A stretch of 18,883 nucleotides of DNA from NCBI GenBank assembly GCA_964646815.1, contig CAZYFH010000056.1, positions 1 to 18,883 on the forward strand, written 5' to 3'. Position numbers and translations under genes: made by a program. The DNA is from CAZYFH01 sp964646815 (lineage in GTDB: Bacteria > Acidobacteriota > Vicinamibacteria > Vicinamibacterales > UBA8438). Below, piece after piece: positions 10,050 through 17,957 of this stretch. The notes beneath the pieces are model-generated. The model was given only the letters and a program-made list of their open reading frames with translations. It was not told the origin of the DNA and made no database searches. Each line of letters opens with the position of its first letter. Positions within the stretch are counted from its first letter, which is position 1.

Positions 10050-12797
10050 ATGGTCAATACGGCAATCGTGAAGGCGCTCGCACGCCGGGACCTTCGAATC
10101 TACTTCAGCAGTCCAAGCGGCTATGTGTTCATCACGCTGTTCATCTTTCTCAGCGCCGCGGCGGCGTTCTGGCAGGACCGCTTCTTTCTGCAGAACCTCG
10201 CCAACCTCGACCAGCTCAATCAGTTACTGCCGTATCTCCTACTCTTCTTTATTCCGGCGCTGACGATGGGGGTATGGTCGGAAGAAAAGAAGCTCGGGAC
10301 CGATGAACTGCTCCTCACGCTGCCGGCGTCGGACCTCGAGGTCGTCATCGGCAAGTATCTCGCCGTGCTCGGGATCTACACGGCGTCGCTGATCCTCTCG
10401 CTCAGCTATGTTCTGGTGCTCTTCTACTTGGGGAGCCCCGACCTCGGGTTGATGTTCAGTAACTACGTTGGTTACTGGTTCGTCGGCGCGGCGTTGATCG
10501 CGATTGGGATGCTCGCGTCGCTCCTGACGCAGAACGCGACGATTGCGTTCATCGTCGGCGCGCTCTTTTGTGGCGCGCTAATCGTCGCCGGGACGGCCGC
10601 CGGCGCGGTGCTCCCGGGTCTCGAACGGACCCTGGACGCGATCAGCGTCTTCGCGCACTTCGACGACTTCGCGAAAGGCATCATCAGCCTCTCTGCACTC
10701 GTCTACTTCATCTCGGTTGGCGCCTTCTTCTTGTATCTCAACGTCCTCGTCCTGAGCCGGCGCCACTGGCTGGCCCGGGCCGACGGCTATCCGATGTGGC
10801 TGCACCACAGCGTGCGAGGCGTCGCGATCGGGGTCGCGATGATCAGTGTCGGTGTGCTCGTGGCGCGCCCCAGCGTGCTCCGCGTCGACGTCACGGCGGA
10901 ACAGCTGCACTCACTGAGCGACGAAACCCAACGGCTGCTCGACGAGCTGCCGCCGGACCGACCGGTGTTCATCCAGGCGTTCGTCAGCCCGAATGTCCCC
11001 GAGCCGTTCGTCCAGGCGCGATCCAACCTCATCAGTATCCTCGAGGAAATCGACGTGCTTGGTGGGCCCCGGGTCGAGGTGCTGATCGCTGACACCGAGC
11101 CATTTACCGACGCGGCGCGCGAGGCGCGCGAGACGTTCGGCATCCTCCCGCGCCCGGTCCGCAACGTCAGCACGGCGCGGTCCGAAGTGGAACAGGTCTT
11201 TCTTGGTGTGGCGTTTACGTGTGGGGCCGAGGAGCAGGTCATCAGCTTTTTCGACGTGGGGCTGCCCGCCGAATACGAAATCATGCGCAGCATCCGCGTC
11301 GTCGCCCGCGCCGAGCGCAAGCGGATTGGCGTCGTGACGACGATGGCCAACCTGTTCGGCGGCATGAACTTCCAGCAGAACCAGTTCGCGCCGCAATGGT
11401 CCGTCGTGGGCGAGCTCCGGAAGCAGTACAACATTGTCGAGATCAGCCCGGAACAACCGATCACGCAAGACGTCGATGCCTTGCTCGTGCCGCTGCCGTC
11501 GTCGCTCCAGACCGACGAACAGGGATTCGTCGCCGACTACATTCGGTCCGGCAAGCCGGCGATGATTCTCGTCGACCCGTTGCCCGCGGTGAACCCGGCG
11601 CTTTCCCCGACTGAGTGGGTCGGCGAGGGAAATCCGTTCACCTATCCGCCTGGCCAGCCTCGACCGGGTCCTCGCGGCAATGTCCGGCAGTGGCTGATGG
11701 ACTTCGGGGTCGACTGGGAGCCGACGCGCATCGTCTGGGACAGCTACAACCCGCACCCGGAGCTTGCGCACATGCCAGAGGACGTCGTCTTCCTCGGCGC
11801 CGGCAACGAAAATCCAGACACGTTCAGTGCCGACAGCCCGATGACGGCGCAACTCCAGGAGCTGGTCTTCCTCTACCCCGGGTTTCTGCAGGCGGCCGGC
11901 GGTTCGGACTACGAGTTCAAGCCGCTGCTCAAATCGGGCGCCGCGTCGGGAACGAACGGCTACTTCGCTCTCGTTCGGGGCTCGTTCTTCGGGCCGCAGA
12001 TGAATCCGAATCCTCCCCGCGACGCGGATACGGAACAGCACATCGTCGCCGCACGGGTGCGGTCCGCCGGGTCGGGGACCGCTCGAAGCGGCGGCGCCGC
12101 CGCCGCCGATGACGACCACGCGGAGGGCAACGAGGACGACGGCGACGACGACGCCGTGCTCGCCGGCGACCCCGGCACGTCCGGTACGATCAACATCATC
12201 GTGGTCGCCGACCTCGACTTCGTTGGCGAGCAGTTCTTCCAGATTCGCGAGCAGGCGCCCGGCGGTCTCAACTTCGACAACGTCACCTTCTTCTTGAACG
12301 CGATGGACACGTTGCTGGAGGACGACTCGTTCATCGACCTGCGTAGCCGGCGCGCGCGCCACCGCACGTTGGAGGTGGTCGAGGCGCAGACGGCGGAGTT
12401 CATCGAGCAGCGCACGGCCGACGAGCAACGGGCCGAAGCGGAAGCCGAGGACGCGCTGACGGAGGCACAGACGCGGTTGAACGAGCGGGTCGAGGAACTC
12501 CGCGCACGGACCGACATCGACGCCCAGACGAAGCAGATCATGGTCCGCAACCTCGAAGAGGTCGAGAACCGCCGGCTGGAGGTGCTCTCGACGAACATCA
12601 ACACCGAGAAGGACACGACGATTCAGGAAAGCCGCGAGACCATGGAGACCCAGATTCGCCAGATCCAGACGTCCATCAAGACGTTTGCAATTCTGTTGCC
12701 TCCGGTGCCGGTGGTGGCGCTGGGGATCTGGACATTTGGTCGGCGGCGGCGGCGTGAGCATGAAGGGGCGGCCGCGGCGCGGCGGTTGAAGGAGTAG
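10050..12797 (+). CDS. Fused ABC-2 permease (GldF-like) and GldG-like auxiliary protein
   Basis: This 915-residue protein joins two parts that are separate genes in Bacteroidota. Residues ~1-245 form an ABC-2 permease: SPSGYVFITLFIFLSAAAAF, the GVWSEEKKLGTDELLLTLP block typical of GldF, and about six helices ending near FFLYLNVLVLSRRHWLARAD. A linking helix (VRGVAIGVAMISVGVLVA, ~250-270) leads into the GldG/ABC_transp_aux part (PF09822-type): LHSLSDETQRLLDELP, PVFIQAFVSPNVP, VALGVAFTCGAEEQ-like ISFFDVG, and KRIGVVTTMANLFGG. Residues ~671-712 form a Gly/Ala then Asp/Glu-rich low-complexity insert. A long coiled coil (~775-870) precedes a C-terminal helix (TFAILLPPVPVVALGIWTF) and an Arg-rich tail. 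The start has no strong ribosome binding site. It pairs with the ATPase upstream, and its large domain would face the periplasm. The frame is open throughout, so the fusion is not an assembly join of two overlapping genes. Confidence 0.85.
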   Translation: MVNTAIVKALARRDLRIYFSSPSGYVFITLFIFLSAAAAFWQDRFFLQNLANLDQLNQLLPYLLLFFIPALTMGVWSEEKKLGTDELLLTLPASDLEVVIGKYLAVLGIYTASLILSLSYVLVLFYLGSPDLGLMFSNYVGYWFVGAALIAIGMLASLLTQNATIAFIVGALFCGALIVAGTAAGAVLPGLERTLDAISVFAHFDDFAKGIISLSALVYFISVGAFFLYLNVLVLSRRHWLARADGYPMWLHHSVRGVAIGVAMISVGVLVARPSVLRVDVTAEQLHSLSDETQRLLDELPPDRPVFIQAFVSPNVPEPFVQARSNLISILEEIDVLGGPRVEVLIADTEPFTDAAREARETFGILPRPVRNVSTARSEVEQVFLGVAFTCGAEEQVISFFDVGLPAEYEIMRSIRVVARAERKRIGVVTTMANLFGGMNFQQNQFAPQWSVVGELRKQYNIVEISPEQPITQDVDALLVPLPSSLQTDEQGFVADYIRSGKPAMILVDPLPAVNPALSPTEWVGEGNPFTYPPGQPRPGPRGNVRQWLMDFGVDWEPTRIVWDSYNPHPELAHMPEDVVFLGAGNENPDTFSADSPMTAQLQELVFLYPGFLQAAGGSDYEFKPLLKSGAASGTNGYFALVRGSFFGPQMNPNPPRDADTEQHIVAARVRSAGSGTARSGGAAAADDDHAEGNEDDGDDDAVLAGDPGTSGTINIIVVADLDFVGEQFFQIREQAPGGLNFDNVTFFLNAMDTLLEDDSFIDLRSRRARHRTLEVVEAQTAEFIEQRTADEQRAEAEAEDALTEAQTRLNERVEELRARTDIDAQTKQIMVRNLEEVENRRLEVLSTNINTEKDTTIQESRETMETQIRQIQTSIKTFAILLPPVPVVALGIWTFGRRRRREHEGAAAARRLKE

Positions 12798-12799
12798 CC

Positions 12800-14113
12800 A
12801 TGAGCGAGCTGAAGAAAACGTTGAGTCTGGGCGGGCTGGCGGTCCTGCTGGGGCTCGTGGCGCTCGTGAGTGCGCCCGGACGGGCGACGCCGGACGCTTT
12901 CTTTGATATCGGCGAGGCGTTCTTCCCCGACTTCACCGATCCGGATGCGGCCGCCACGCTCGAGGTCGTGGAGTTTGACGGCGAGACCGCGGCCGCGATG
13001 CCGTTTCAGGTGACGAATCAGAACGGACTGTGGACGATCCCGTCACACAATGACTATCCGGCCGACGGGAGCGAGCGGCTCTCGAACATCGCCGCCGACA
13101 TCATCAGCGTCGTCAAGGAGGACTTCCGGTCTGACAACGTCGCCGACCACGAGGCGCTGGGGGTTATCGACCCAACCGATCTGGCGGCGACGAGCCTCGT
13201 CGGCCGCGGCACGCGGGTGACCGTCAAGGACGGGAACGACGAGGTGCTCGCGGATCTGATCGTCGGCAGGCCCGTCCAGGGGCGAACTGGCCTTCGATTC
13301 GTCCGCGTGCCGGACCAGAAGCGTGTGTACGCCGCGCGTTTCGAGGCCGACATCTCGACCTCGTTCGAAGACTGGATCGAGCAGAACTTGTTGGAGGTGG
13401 AACGAGACCAGGTCGTGCACATCGTGCTCAATGAGTATCAGGTGGACGAGCGGACGCGGACGAATACTCGTCCGCGGGAGTTCACGCTCGACTACGTGGA
13501 TGACACCACGTGGGACGGCACCGGTGTGCCGTCCGGTCAGGAAGTCGACTTTGTCGAGGTTAATCGTCTTGTCGGCGCCATCATCGGCATGCGCATCGCC
13601 GGCGTGCGACCGAAGCCGGAAGGGATGACCGGGAATCTCAGGGACGCGGCCATGGCCGGCCGAATCGATCAAACCGACGTCCTGGATCTGATCAACAAGG
13701 GCTTCTATCCGACCCAGGATGGCGGTCTGCTGTCCAACGAGGGGGAGTTGCTCGTCCGGACCACCGAGGGGGTGCTCTACACGCTTCGTTTCGGCGAAAT
13801 CGTCTACGGACGCGGCGAGGCAATCGCCGTGGGGGACGACACGAGTGATGACGCCGAGAGCGGCCCGGGCGAGAACCGGTATGTGTTCATCACGGCGGAG
13901 TTCGACGAGACGGCGCTGCCCGAGCCCACGGCGTCGGAGACCGATGCGCACGAGTCGTGGGAGCGACGCATCGCAGAGGGCCGGGAGAAGGCCGACCGTC
14001 TCGCGACCCGCTTCGCGAACTGGTATTACGTGGTGTCGGCCAACAGCTACGACAACATCCACAAACCGAAAGAGGACTTCCTCAAGGATCGGGAAGAGGA
14101 AGACGCGGGCTGA
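12800..14113 (+). CDS. DUF4340-domain membrane-anchored protein
   Basis: This is a 437-residue protein with an N-terminal signal or anchor helix (LGGLAVLLGLVALVS, ~10-24) and a long soluble part facing the periplasm. Blocks typical of DUF4340 are visible: NQNGLWTIPSHNDYPADGSE, the LGVIDPTD block, VTVKDGNDEVLADLIVGRPV, GLRFVRVPDQKRVYAAR and FEDWIEQNLLEVERDQVVHI. It ends in a charged helix (HKPKEDFLKDREEEDAG). DUF4340 genes commonly follow Gld-like ABC genes; the molecular function is not known, and it is probably a structural or accessory part of the same complex. Its ATG follows the stop of the fusion gene by 2 bases, and its AAGGAG site (12789-12794) lies at the end of that gene, which suggests translational coupling. 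Confidence 0.85.
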   Translation: MSELKKTLSLGGLAVLLGLVALVSAPGRATPDAFFDIGEAFFPDFTDPDAAATLEVVEFDGETAAAMPFQVTNQNGLWTIPSHNDYPADGSERLSNIAADIISVVKEDFRSDNVADHEALGVIDPTDLAATSLVGRGTRVTVKDGNDEVLADLIVGRPVQGRTGLRFVRVPDQKRVYAARFEADISTSFEDWIEQNLLEVERDQVVHIVLNEYQVDERTRTNTRPREFTLDYVDDTTWDGTGVPSGQEVDFVEVNRLVGAIIGMRIAGVRPKPEGMTGNLRDAAMAGRIDQTDVLDLINKGFYPTQDGGLLSNEGELLVRTTEGVLYTLRFGEIVYGRGEAIAVGDDTSDDAESGPGENRYVFITAEFDETALPEPTASETDAHESWERRIAEGREKADRLATRFANWYYVVSANSYDNIHKPKEDFLKDREEEDAG

Positions 14114-14123
14114 GCGGTGTGTC

Positions 14124-15602
14124 ATGAGCCATCAGACGCTTCTCCATAAGGTCTGGGACCGGCACACTGTGCGGCGTCTTCCGTCCGGGCAGACCCAGCT
14201 CTTCATCGGCCTCCACCTGATTCACGAAGTCACGACGCCGCAAGCGTTCGACATGCTCCGCAGCCGCGGTATCGGCGTGGCGATGCCGGAGCGCACCTAC
14301 GCGACCGTTGACCACATTGTGCCGACCCTCGACCAGCAGCGGCCATTTGTGGACGAGCTCGCCGAGCGGATGATGGCCGCGCTGGAGCGGAACTGCCGGG
14401 AGTTCGGGATCCGGTTCTCAGACCTGACGACCGACGAGCAGGGCATCGTGCACGTCATCGGTCCCGAGCTTGGGCTGACCCAGCCAGGAATGACCATCGC
14501 CTGTGGTGACAGCCACACGTCGACGCACGGCGCGTTCGGCGCGGTGGCGTTGGGGGTCGGCACCTCGCAGGTCCGCGACGTGCTCGCGTCGCAGTGTCTG
14601 GCGATCGATCCGCTCAAGGTGCGGCGTGTCTCGGTGACCGGCCGGTTGGGTTCCGGTGTCTACGCCAAGGACGTCATCCTCGAAATCATCGCCCGTCTCG
14701 GGGTCAACGGTGGGGTCGGTTATGCCTACGAATACGGCGGACCGGCGGTCGACCGGATGACGATGGACGAGCGGATGACGATTTGCAACATGTCGATCGA
14801 GGGTGGGGCGCGGGTCGGCTACGTCAACCCGGACGAGACGACGTTCGCATGGTTCAAGGACCGGCCGTTCGCCCCAAGCGGCGACGCCTTTGCGCGCGCC
14901 ACCGACTGGTGGTCAGCGATGGCCTCGGATGCTGACGCCACCTACGATGACGAGGTGGAGATCGACGGAGACGCGATCGAGCCGAGGGTCACGTGGGGGA
15001 TCAACCCGGGGCAGTCGATCGGTATCAGTGGGCACCTGCCGACGCCGCGATCCGTCGGCGAGGCGGACGCCGCGGCCGTTGGCGAGGCGCTAGAGTTCAT
15101 GGGGTTGTCTGGCGGCTCGCCGATCGCCGGGACCAAGGTCGACGTCGCCTTCGTTGGCTCCTGCACCAACTCCCGGCTGTCCGATCTTCGAGAGGCGGCC
15201 CGGGTCGTGGAGGGCCAGCACGTACCGCCCCACGTGAAGGCGCTCGTGGTCCCGGGGTCGAAGGGCGTCCGGCGCGCGGCCGAGGCCGAGAGGCTTCACG
15301 AGGTGTTTCAGACGGCCGGGTTCGAATGGCGAGGCGCCGGGTGCTCGATGTGCCTGGCGATGAACCCCGACCGGCTCGACGGCCGACAGGTGTGCGCTTC
15401 GTCGTCGAACCGGAACTTCAAAGGCCGGCAGGGCAGCCCGACCGGGCGCACGCTGCTGATGAGCCCCGCGATGGTAGCCGCGGCGGCGATCGCCGGGGAA
15501 GTGACGGATGTGAGGCAGATGCTAGCGTCATCCGCCGGTTCCTGGTCCCCGGTTCCACCGGAAGCGACCGATGGCGAACCCGGACCGCGCACCAAGACCT
15601 GA
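14124..15602 (+). CDS. leuC: 3-isopropylmalate dehydratase large subunit
   Basis: LeuC and LeuD together isomerise 2-isopropylmalate to 3-isopropylmalate, the second step of leucine synthesis, in the cytoplasm. The 492-residue protein starts MSHQTLLHKVWDRHTV and carries the aconitase-family blocks GDSHTSTHGAFGAVALGVGTS, VGSCTNSRLSDLR and GAGCSMCLAMNPD. The [4Fe-4S] ligands fall at C347, C407 and C410, the family positions. FKGRQGSPTGRTLLMSPAM closes the domain. The frame is open far upstream of ATG 14124, but that extension overlaps the DUF4340 gene and is a shadow. leuC begins 10 bases after that gene, so it may be cotranscribed with the ABC cassette. The last ~30 residues (AGSWSPVPPEATDGEPGPRT) are a nonconserved tail. 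leuD follows after a 68-base spacer carrying repeats. Confidence 0.97.
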   Translation: MSHQTLLHKVWDRHTVRRLPSGQTQLFIGLHLIHEVTTPQAFDMLRSRGIGVAMPERTYATVDHIVPTLDQQRPFVDELAERMMAALERNCREFGIRFSDLTTDEQGIVHVIGPELGLTQPGMTIACGDSHTSTHGAFGAVALGVGTSQVRDVLASQCLAIDPLKVRRVSVTGRLGSGVYAKDVILEIIARLGVNGGVGYAYEYGGPAVDRMTMDERMTICNMSIEGGARVGYVNPDETTFAWFKDRPFAPSGDAFARATDWWSAMASDADATYDDEVEIDGDAIEPRVTWGINPGQSIGISGHLPTPRSVGEADAAAVGEALEFMGLSGGSPIAGTKVDVAFVGSCTNSRLSDLREAARVVEGQHVPPHVKALVVPGSKGVRRAAEAERLHEVFQTAGFEWRGAGCSMCLAMNPDRLDGRQVCASSSNRNFKGRQGSPTGRTLLMSPAMVAAAAIAGEVTDVRQMLASSAGSWSPVPPEATDGEPGPRTKT

Positions 15603-15620
15603 GACCGAGAAGTGCGAATT

Positions 15621-15657
15621 GTGAACCCTGAACGTGGAACCCTGAACCTTGAACCCC
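15621..15657. repeat. GAACCCTGAAC-type short tandem repeat between leuC and leuD
   Basis: The 68-base leuC-leuD spacer is largely made of GTGAACCCTGAAC (15621-15633), GTGGAACCCTGAAC (15634-15647) and CTTGAACCCC (15648-15657). I recall similar AACC(C/T)TGAA-type spacer repeats from other GC-rich soil bacteria, but cannot verify that here. It sits in the leader of leuD, which has no recognisable ribosome binding site. Confidence 0.7.
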
Positions 15658-15670
15658 GCGCGGCGTTGAC

Positions 15671-16267
15671 ATGAGCGACGAAAGACGCATTGATCGGATC
15701 GCAGGGACCGCCATTCCCCTTCGCGGGACCAACATTGACACCGACCGGATCATTCCTGCGCGGTTTCTCAAGGCGATCACCTTCGAGGGTCTCGGCGCCC
15801 ACGCGTTCGAGGACGATCGGCGGTCGATGCCGGATCATCCCTTCTCGAAGCCGGCGTTCGGAGACGCCTCCATCCTGATCGTCAACGAAAACTTCGGGTC
15901 CGGGTCGTCGCGTGAGCACGCACCGCAAGCGCTCAAGCGGTGGGGTATCGAGGCGTGCGTAGGCGAGTCGTTCTCCGAGATCTTTCAGGGGAACGCGCTG
16001 TCGATCGGTCTCCCATGCGCCACCGCAACGGCGGACGAGATCGATATTCTGATGACAATGGTGGAGCAGGAACCGTCGACGACGATGGTGCTCAGCGTGA
16101 GCACCCTCACTATCGACGCGCGTGGCCGCACGGTACGGCTCCGCATGCCGCCCGCCGTACGGGTGTCGCTCCTCGCCGGCCAGTGGGACGCGACGGCGCT
16201 GCTGCTCGACCGCTTCGAGGAGGTGCGCACCGTCGCGTCCAGGCTCCCGTACGTCAACGGTTTCTAA
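15671..16267 (+). CDS. leuD: 3-isopropylmalate dehydratase small subunit
   Basis: This is the swivel-domain partner of LeuC in isopropylmalate isomerase. The 198-residue protein opens with the family motif GTAIPLRGTNIDTDRIIPARFLK and carries the substrate-binding loop NFGSGSSREHAP at residues ~74-85, then ALKRWGIEACVGESFSEIFQGNA. The length is normal. No Shine-Dalgarno sequence is visible before ATG 15671 and the leader is occupied by a short repeat, so translation may depend on leuC or on a structured leader. It is followed after 31 bases by a DinB-fold gene in the same direction. Confidence 0.96.
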   Translation: MSDERRIDRIAGTAIPLRGTNIDTDRIIPARFLKAITFEGLGAHAFEDDRRSMPDHPFSKPAFGDASILIVNENFGSGSSREHAPQALKRWGIEACVGESFSEIFQGNALSIGLPCATATADEIDILMTMVEQEPSTTMVLSVSTLTIDARGRTVRLRMPPAVRVSLLAGQWDATALLLDRFEEVRTVASRLPYVNGF

Positions 16268-16298
16268 CGAACGACACGACCAGGAGGCTTCGGTACCG

Positions 16299-16805
16299 AT
16301 GACCGACGCGTTACTGCAGGAATTCGATCAGGAGATGGCGAGCACGCGCAAGACTCTGGAGCGTGTGCCCGAGGACAAGTTCGACTGGGCCCCACACGAG
16401 AAATCCGGAAAGATGGTCTGGCTGGCCGGCCACGCGACCAACATTCCGCAGTGGGCGACGTTGGCTATAACCCAGGACAGCCTCGACCTCGAGCCCGGCG
16501 GTCAACCTCCTTCGGTGGCGCCCGCACCAGAAACCACACAGGAGTTCGTCGCCAACTTCGATAAGAACGCTGCCGATGCGCGGTCGGCGATCGCGGGAGT
16601 GGCCGACAGTGACCTCGAGAAGTCGTGGTCGCTGCTCAGCAATGGGAAGACGATGATGACGCGGCCGAAGGCGGTAGTCCTCCGCACCTTCGTCATGAAC
16701 CACATGATTCACCACCGGGCGCAGCTTGGCGTCTATCTGCGCCTCAACGACGTCCTGGTCACGTCCATCTACGGGCCGTCGGCGGACGAAGCTCCCGACT
16801 TCTGA
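16299..16805 (+). CDS. DinB-fold metal-dependent hydrolase-like protein
   Basis: This 168-residue DinB/YfiT-superfamily four-helix protein has the metal-binding histidines at H45 (LAGHATNIPQ) and at H135/H139 in NHMIHHRAQLGVYLR, with LERVPEDKFDWAPHEKSGKM in the first helix region. Members are small metal-dependent transferases or hydrolases, often linked to thiol metabolism or stress, but a specific role cannot be read from sequence. ATG 16299 is preceded by AGGAGG (16282-16287) at 11 bases. It may be transcribed with leuD, 31 bases upstream; no link to leucine synthesis is apparent. It converges with the LysR gene, leaving 57 bases between the stops. Confidence 0.85.
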   Translation: MTDALLQEFDQEMASTRKTLERVPEDKFDWAPHEKSGKMVWLAGHATNIPQWATLAITQDSLDLEPGGQPPSVAPAPETTQEFVANFDKNAADARSAIAGVADSDLEKSWSLLSNGKTMMTRPKAVVLRTFVMNHMIHHRAQLGVYLRLNDVLVTSIYGPSADEAPDF

Positions 16806-16862
16806 GTCCGGTCGCCGTGGATCGATCCGTGGCGCGGGTCTTCAGGCCTGCACCGTCAGGCG

Positions 16863-17759
16863 TCAGCCTTGGCCGGCGAACGCGCGCGCCGCGCCGAGAA
16901 ACGCCTCGGCTGCGTGTGACGTCTCCCCCGACCGGCGATAGACCAGCCGCACGTGGCGCGGCAAGCGCAATTGCGCCACCTTCACGGCCGCGAGCTGGCC
17001 ACGCGCGATCTCGGTCACGGCGCACCGGCGTGGCAGGAGCGCCACGCCGAGGCCCATCTCGACCGCCCGCTTGATGCCGTCTAGGCTCGGCAGCCCGATC
17101 TGGATGTTGATCGGCGCGTGACGCTGCTCGTAGAGACGCAGCACCCGCTCGCGGGCGGGCGACGCCTCGTTGTGCGCGATCACCGTCTGGCGGCCGACTT
17201 CCTCCATCGTGACCTGTTGGCGTCTGGCGAGCGGATGCGTGGGGTGTACGAGCATCGCCAGCTCGTCTTCGCCGAGCAAGACCGACTGGAGGCCGCGCTC
17301 GCGGGGCGCGAAGGTGAGCACCCCGAAATCGAGCGTTCGGCTGAGGATCTCGCTCGGTATCTGTCGAGCCGACACACGCCGTGCCTCGACCTGCGCCTTC
17401 GGGTGTTCCTCCCGAAACCGCTCGATGATCGGCAACAGGATATGTACGGCGCCCTCGTTGGCGCCGATGAGCACCCGGCCGCGGCGCAGCTCCTGGAGCT
17501 CGCGGAGCGCACCCTCGGCCTCGTCCTTCAGGCTCGTCAGGCGCCTAGCGTAGTCGAGGAGGAGCTTGCCGGCCTCGGTCAGCTGGCCGGCCTTCGATGA
17601 CCGATCGAACAAGCGCTCGTTGAGTTCCTCCTCGAGCCGCTTGATGGTCTGGCTGACAGCCGGCTGGGTGCGGTGCAGGCGCTCGGCGGCGCGCGAGAAG
17701 CTCCGCTCGGTCGCGACGGCGAGAAACACCTGAAGTTCGGCGAGATCCACGATTGTCAC
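16863..17759 (-). CDS. LysR-family transcriptional regulator, divergent from leuA
   Basis: This is a cytoplasmic DNA-binding regulator of 298 residues. The N-terminal winged helix-turn-helix is clear: LAELQVFLAVATERSFSRAAERLHRTQPAVSQTIKRLEEELNERLFDR (residues ~6-53), then LTEAGKLLLDYARR and the linker helix. The effector-binding periplasmic-protein-like domain follows (RGRVLIGANEGAVHILLPII onward), with MGLGVALLPRRCAVTEI near the end. The gene lies back to back with leuA across 198 bases containing a LysR-type palindrome. This layout is typical for a LysR regulator controlling the divergent gene and itself. The ligand may be a leucine-pathway intermediate, an inference. The start is GTG 17759 with no clear ribosome binding site; GTG 17750 is a close alternative. 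Confidence 0.9.
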   Translation of the reverse strand: MTIVDLAELQVFLAVATERSFSRAAERLHRTQPAVSQTIKRLEEELNERLFDRSSKAGQLTEAGKLLLDYARRLTSLKDEAEGALRELQELRRGRVLIGANEGAVHILLPIIERFREEHPKAQVEARRVSARQIPSEILSRTLDFGVLTFAPRERGLQSVLLGEDELAMLVHPTHPLARRQQVTMEEVGRQTVIAHNEASPARERVLRLYEQRHAPINIQIGLPSLDGIKRAVEMGLGVALLPRRCAVTEIARGQLAAVKVAQLRLPRHVRLVYRRSGETSHAAEAFLGAARAFAGQG

Positions 17760-17857
17760 CGCGCCGAAGGGCGTCGACCCCGCGATCGGGACCTGCCCCT
17801 TCCCAGTGAGCTGGCGTACGCGCGGCCCTAACTGGCGGCTTGCGCCCCCGGATTGAA

Positions 17858-17874
17858 CATAACATTCTGTTATG
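17858..17874. promoter_or_regulatory. LysR-type T-N11-A operator palindrome
   Basis: CATAACA-TTC-TGTTATG is a perfect inverted repeat (7-base arms, 3-base centre) in the lysR-leuA spacer. T17860 and A17872 enclose exactly 11 bases, as LysR-family sites require. Its centre (17866) lies about 66 bases before the start site predicted from the TTGACT/TAAATT promoter, the usual place for a LysR primary site. Confidence 0.6.
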
Positions 17875-17894
17875 AATATGTAACAACTATAATC

Positions 17895-17925
17895 TTGACT
17901 CGATCGTCGGGGGCGCGCCTAAATT
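17895..17925 (+). promoter_or_regulatory. Candidate leuA promoter
   Basis: TTGACT (17895-17900) and TAAATT (17920-17925) are 19 bases apart, just before the leuA ribosome binding site. A perfect TATAAT at 17888-17893 is the alternative -10; its -35 region would overlap the palindrome and is weak, which would suit an activator-dependent or repressed promoter. The two models differ in predicted start by about 32 bases. Confidence 0.4.
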
Positions 17926-17947
17926 GGCAAGAACGCGGACGACGGGC

Positions 17948-17953
17948 AGGAGG
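17948..17953 (+). promoter_or_regulatory. leuA ribosome binding site
   Basis: AGGAGG sits 4 bases before the GTG at 17958 and supports that non-ATG start. Confidence 0.7.
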
Positions 17954-17957
17954 AGCG

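Noticed and set aside
10911..12761. Very long minus-strand open frame (616 codons) opposite the permease-GldG fusion
   Set aside because: It is a GC-rich shadow of a clearly coding plus-strand gene, with Arg/Leu/His/Val-biased composition and no recognisable domain.
13719..14123. Long in-frame extension upstream of leuC
   Set aside because: It lies wholly over the DUF4340 gene, reads as Arg/Ser-rich shadow sequence, and LeuC homologues begin at the MSHQTLLHKVWD block.
16846..16861. GCCTG-CACCGT-CAGGC hairpin between the convergent DinB and lysR genes
   Set aside because: The stem is only 5 bases and no T-run follows on either strand, so it is not supportable as a terminator.
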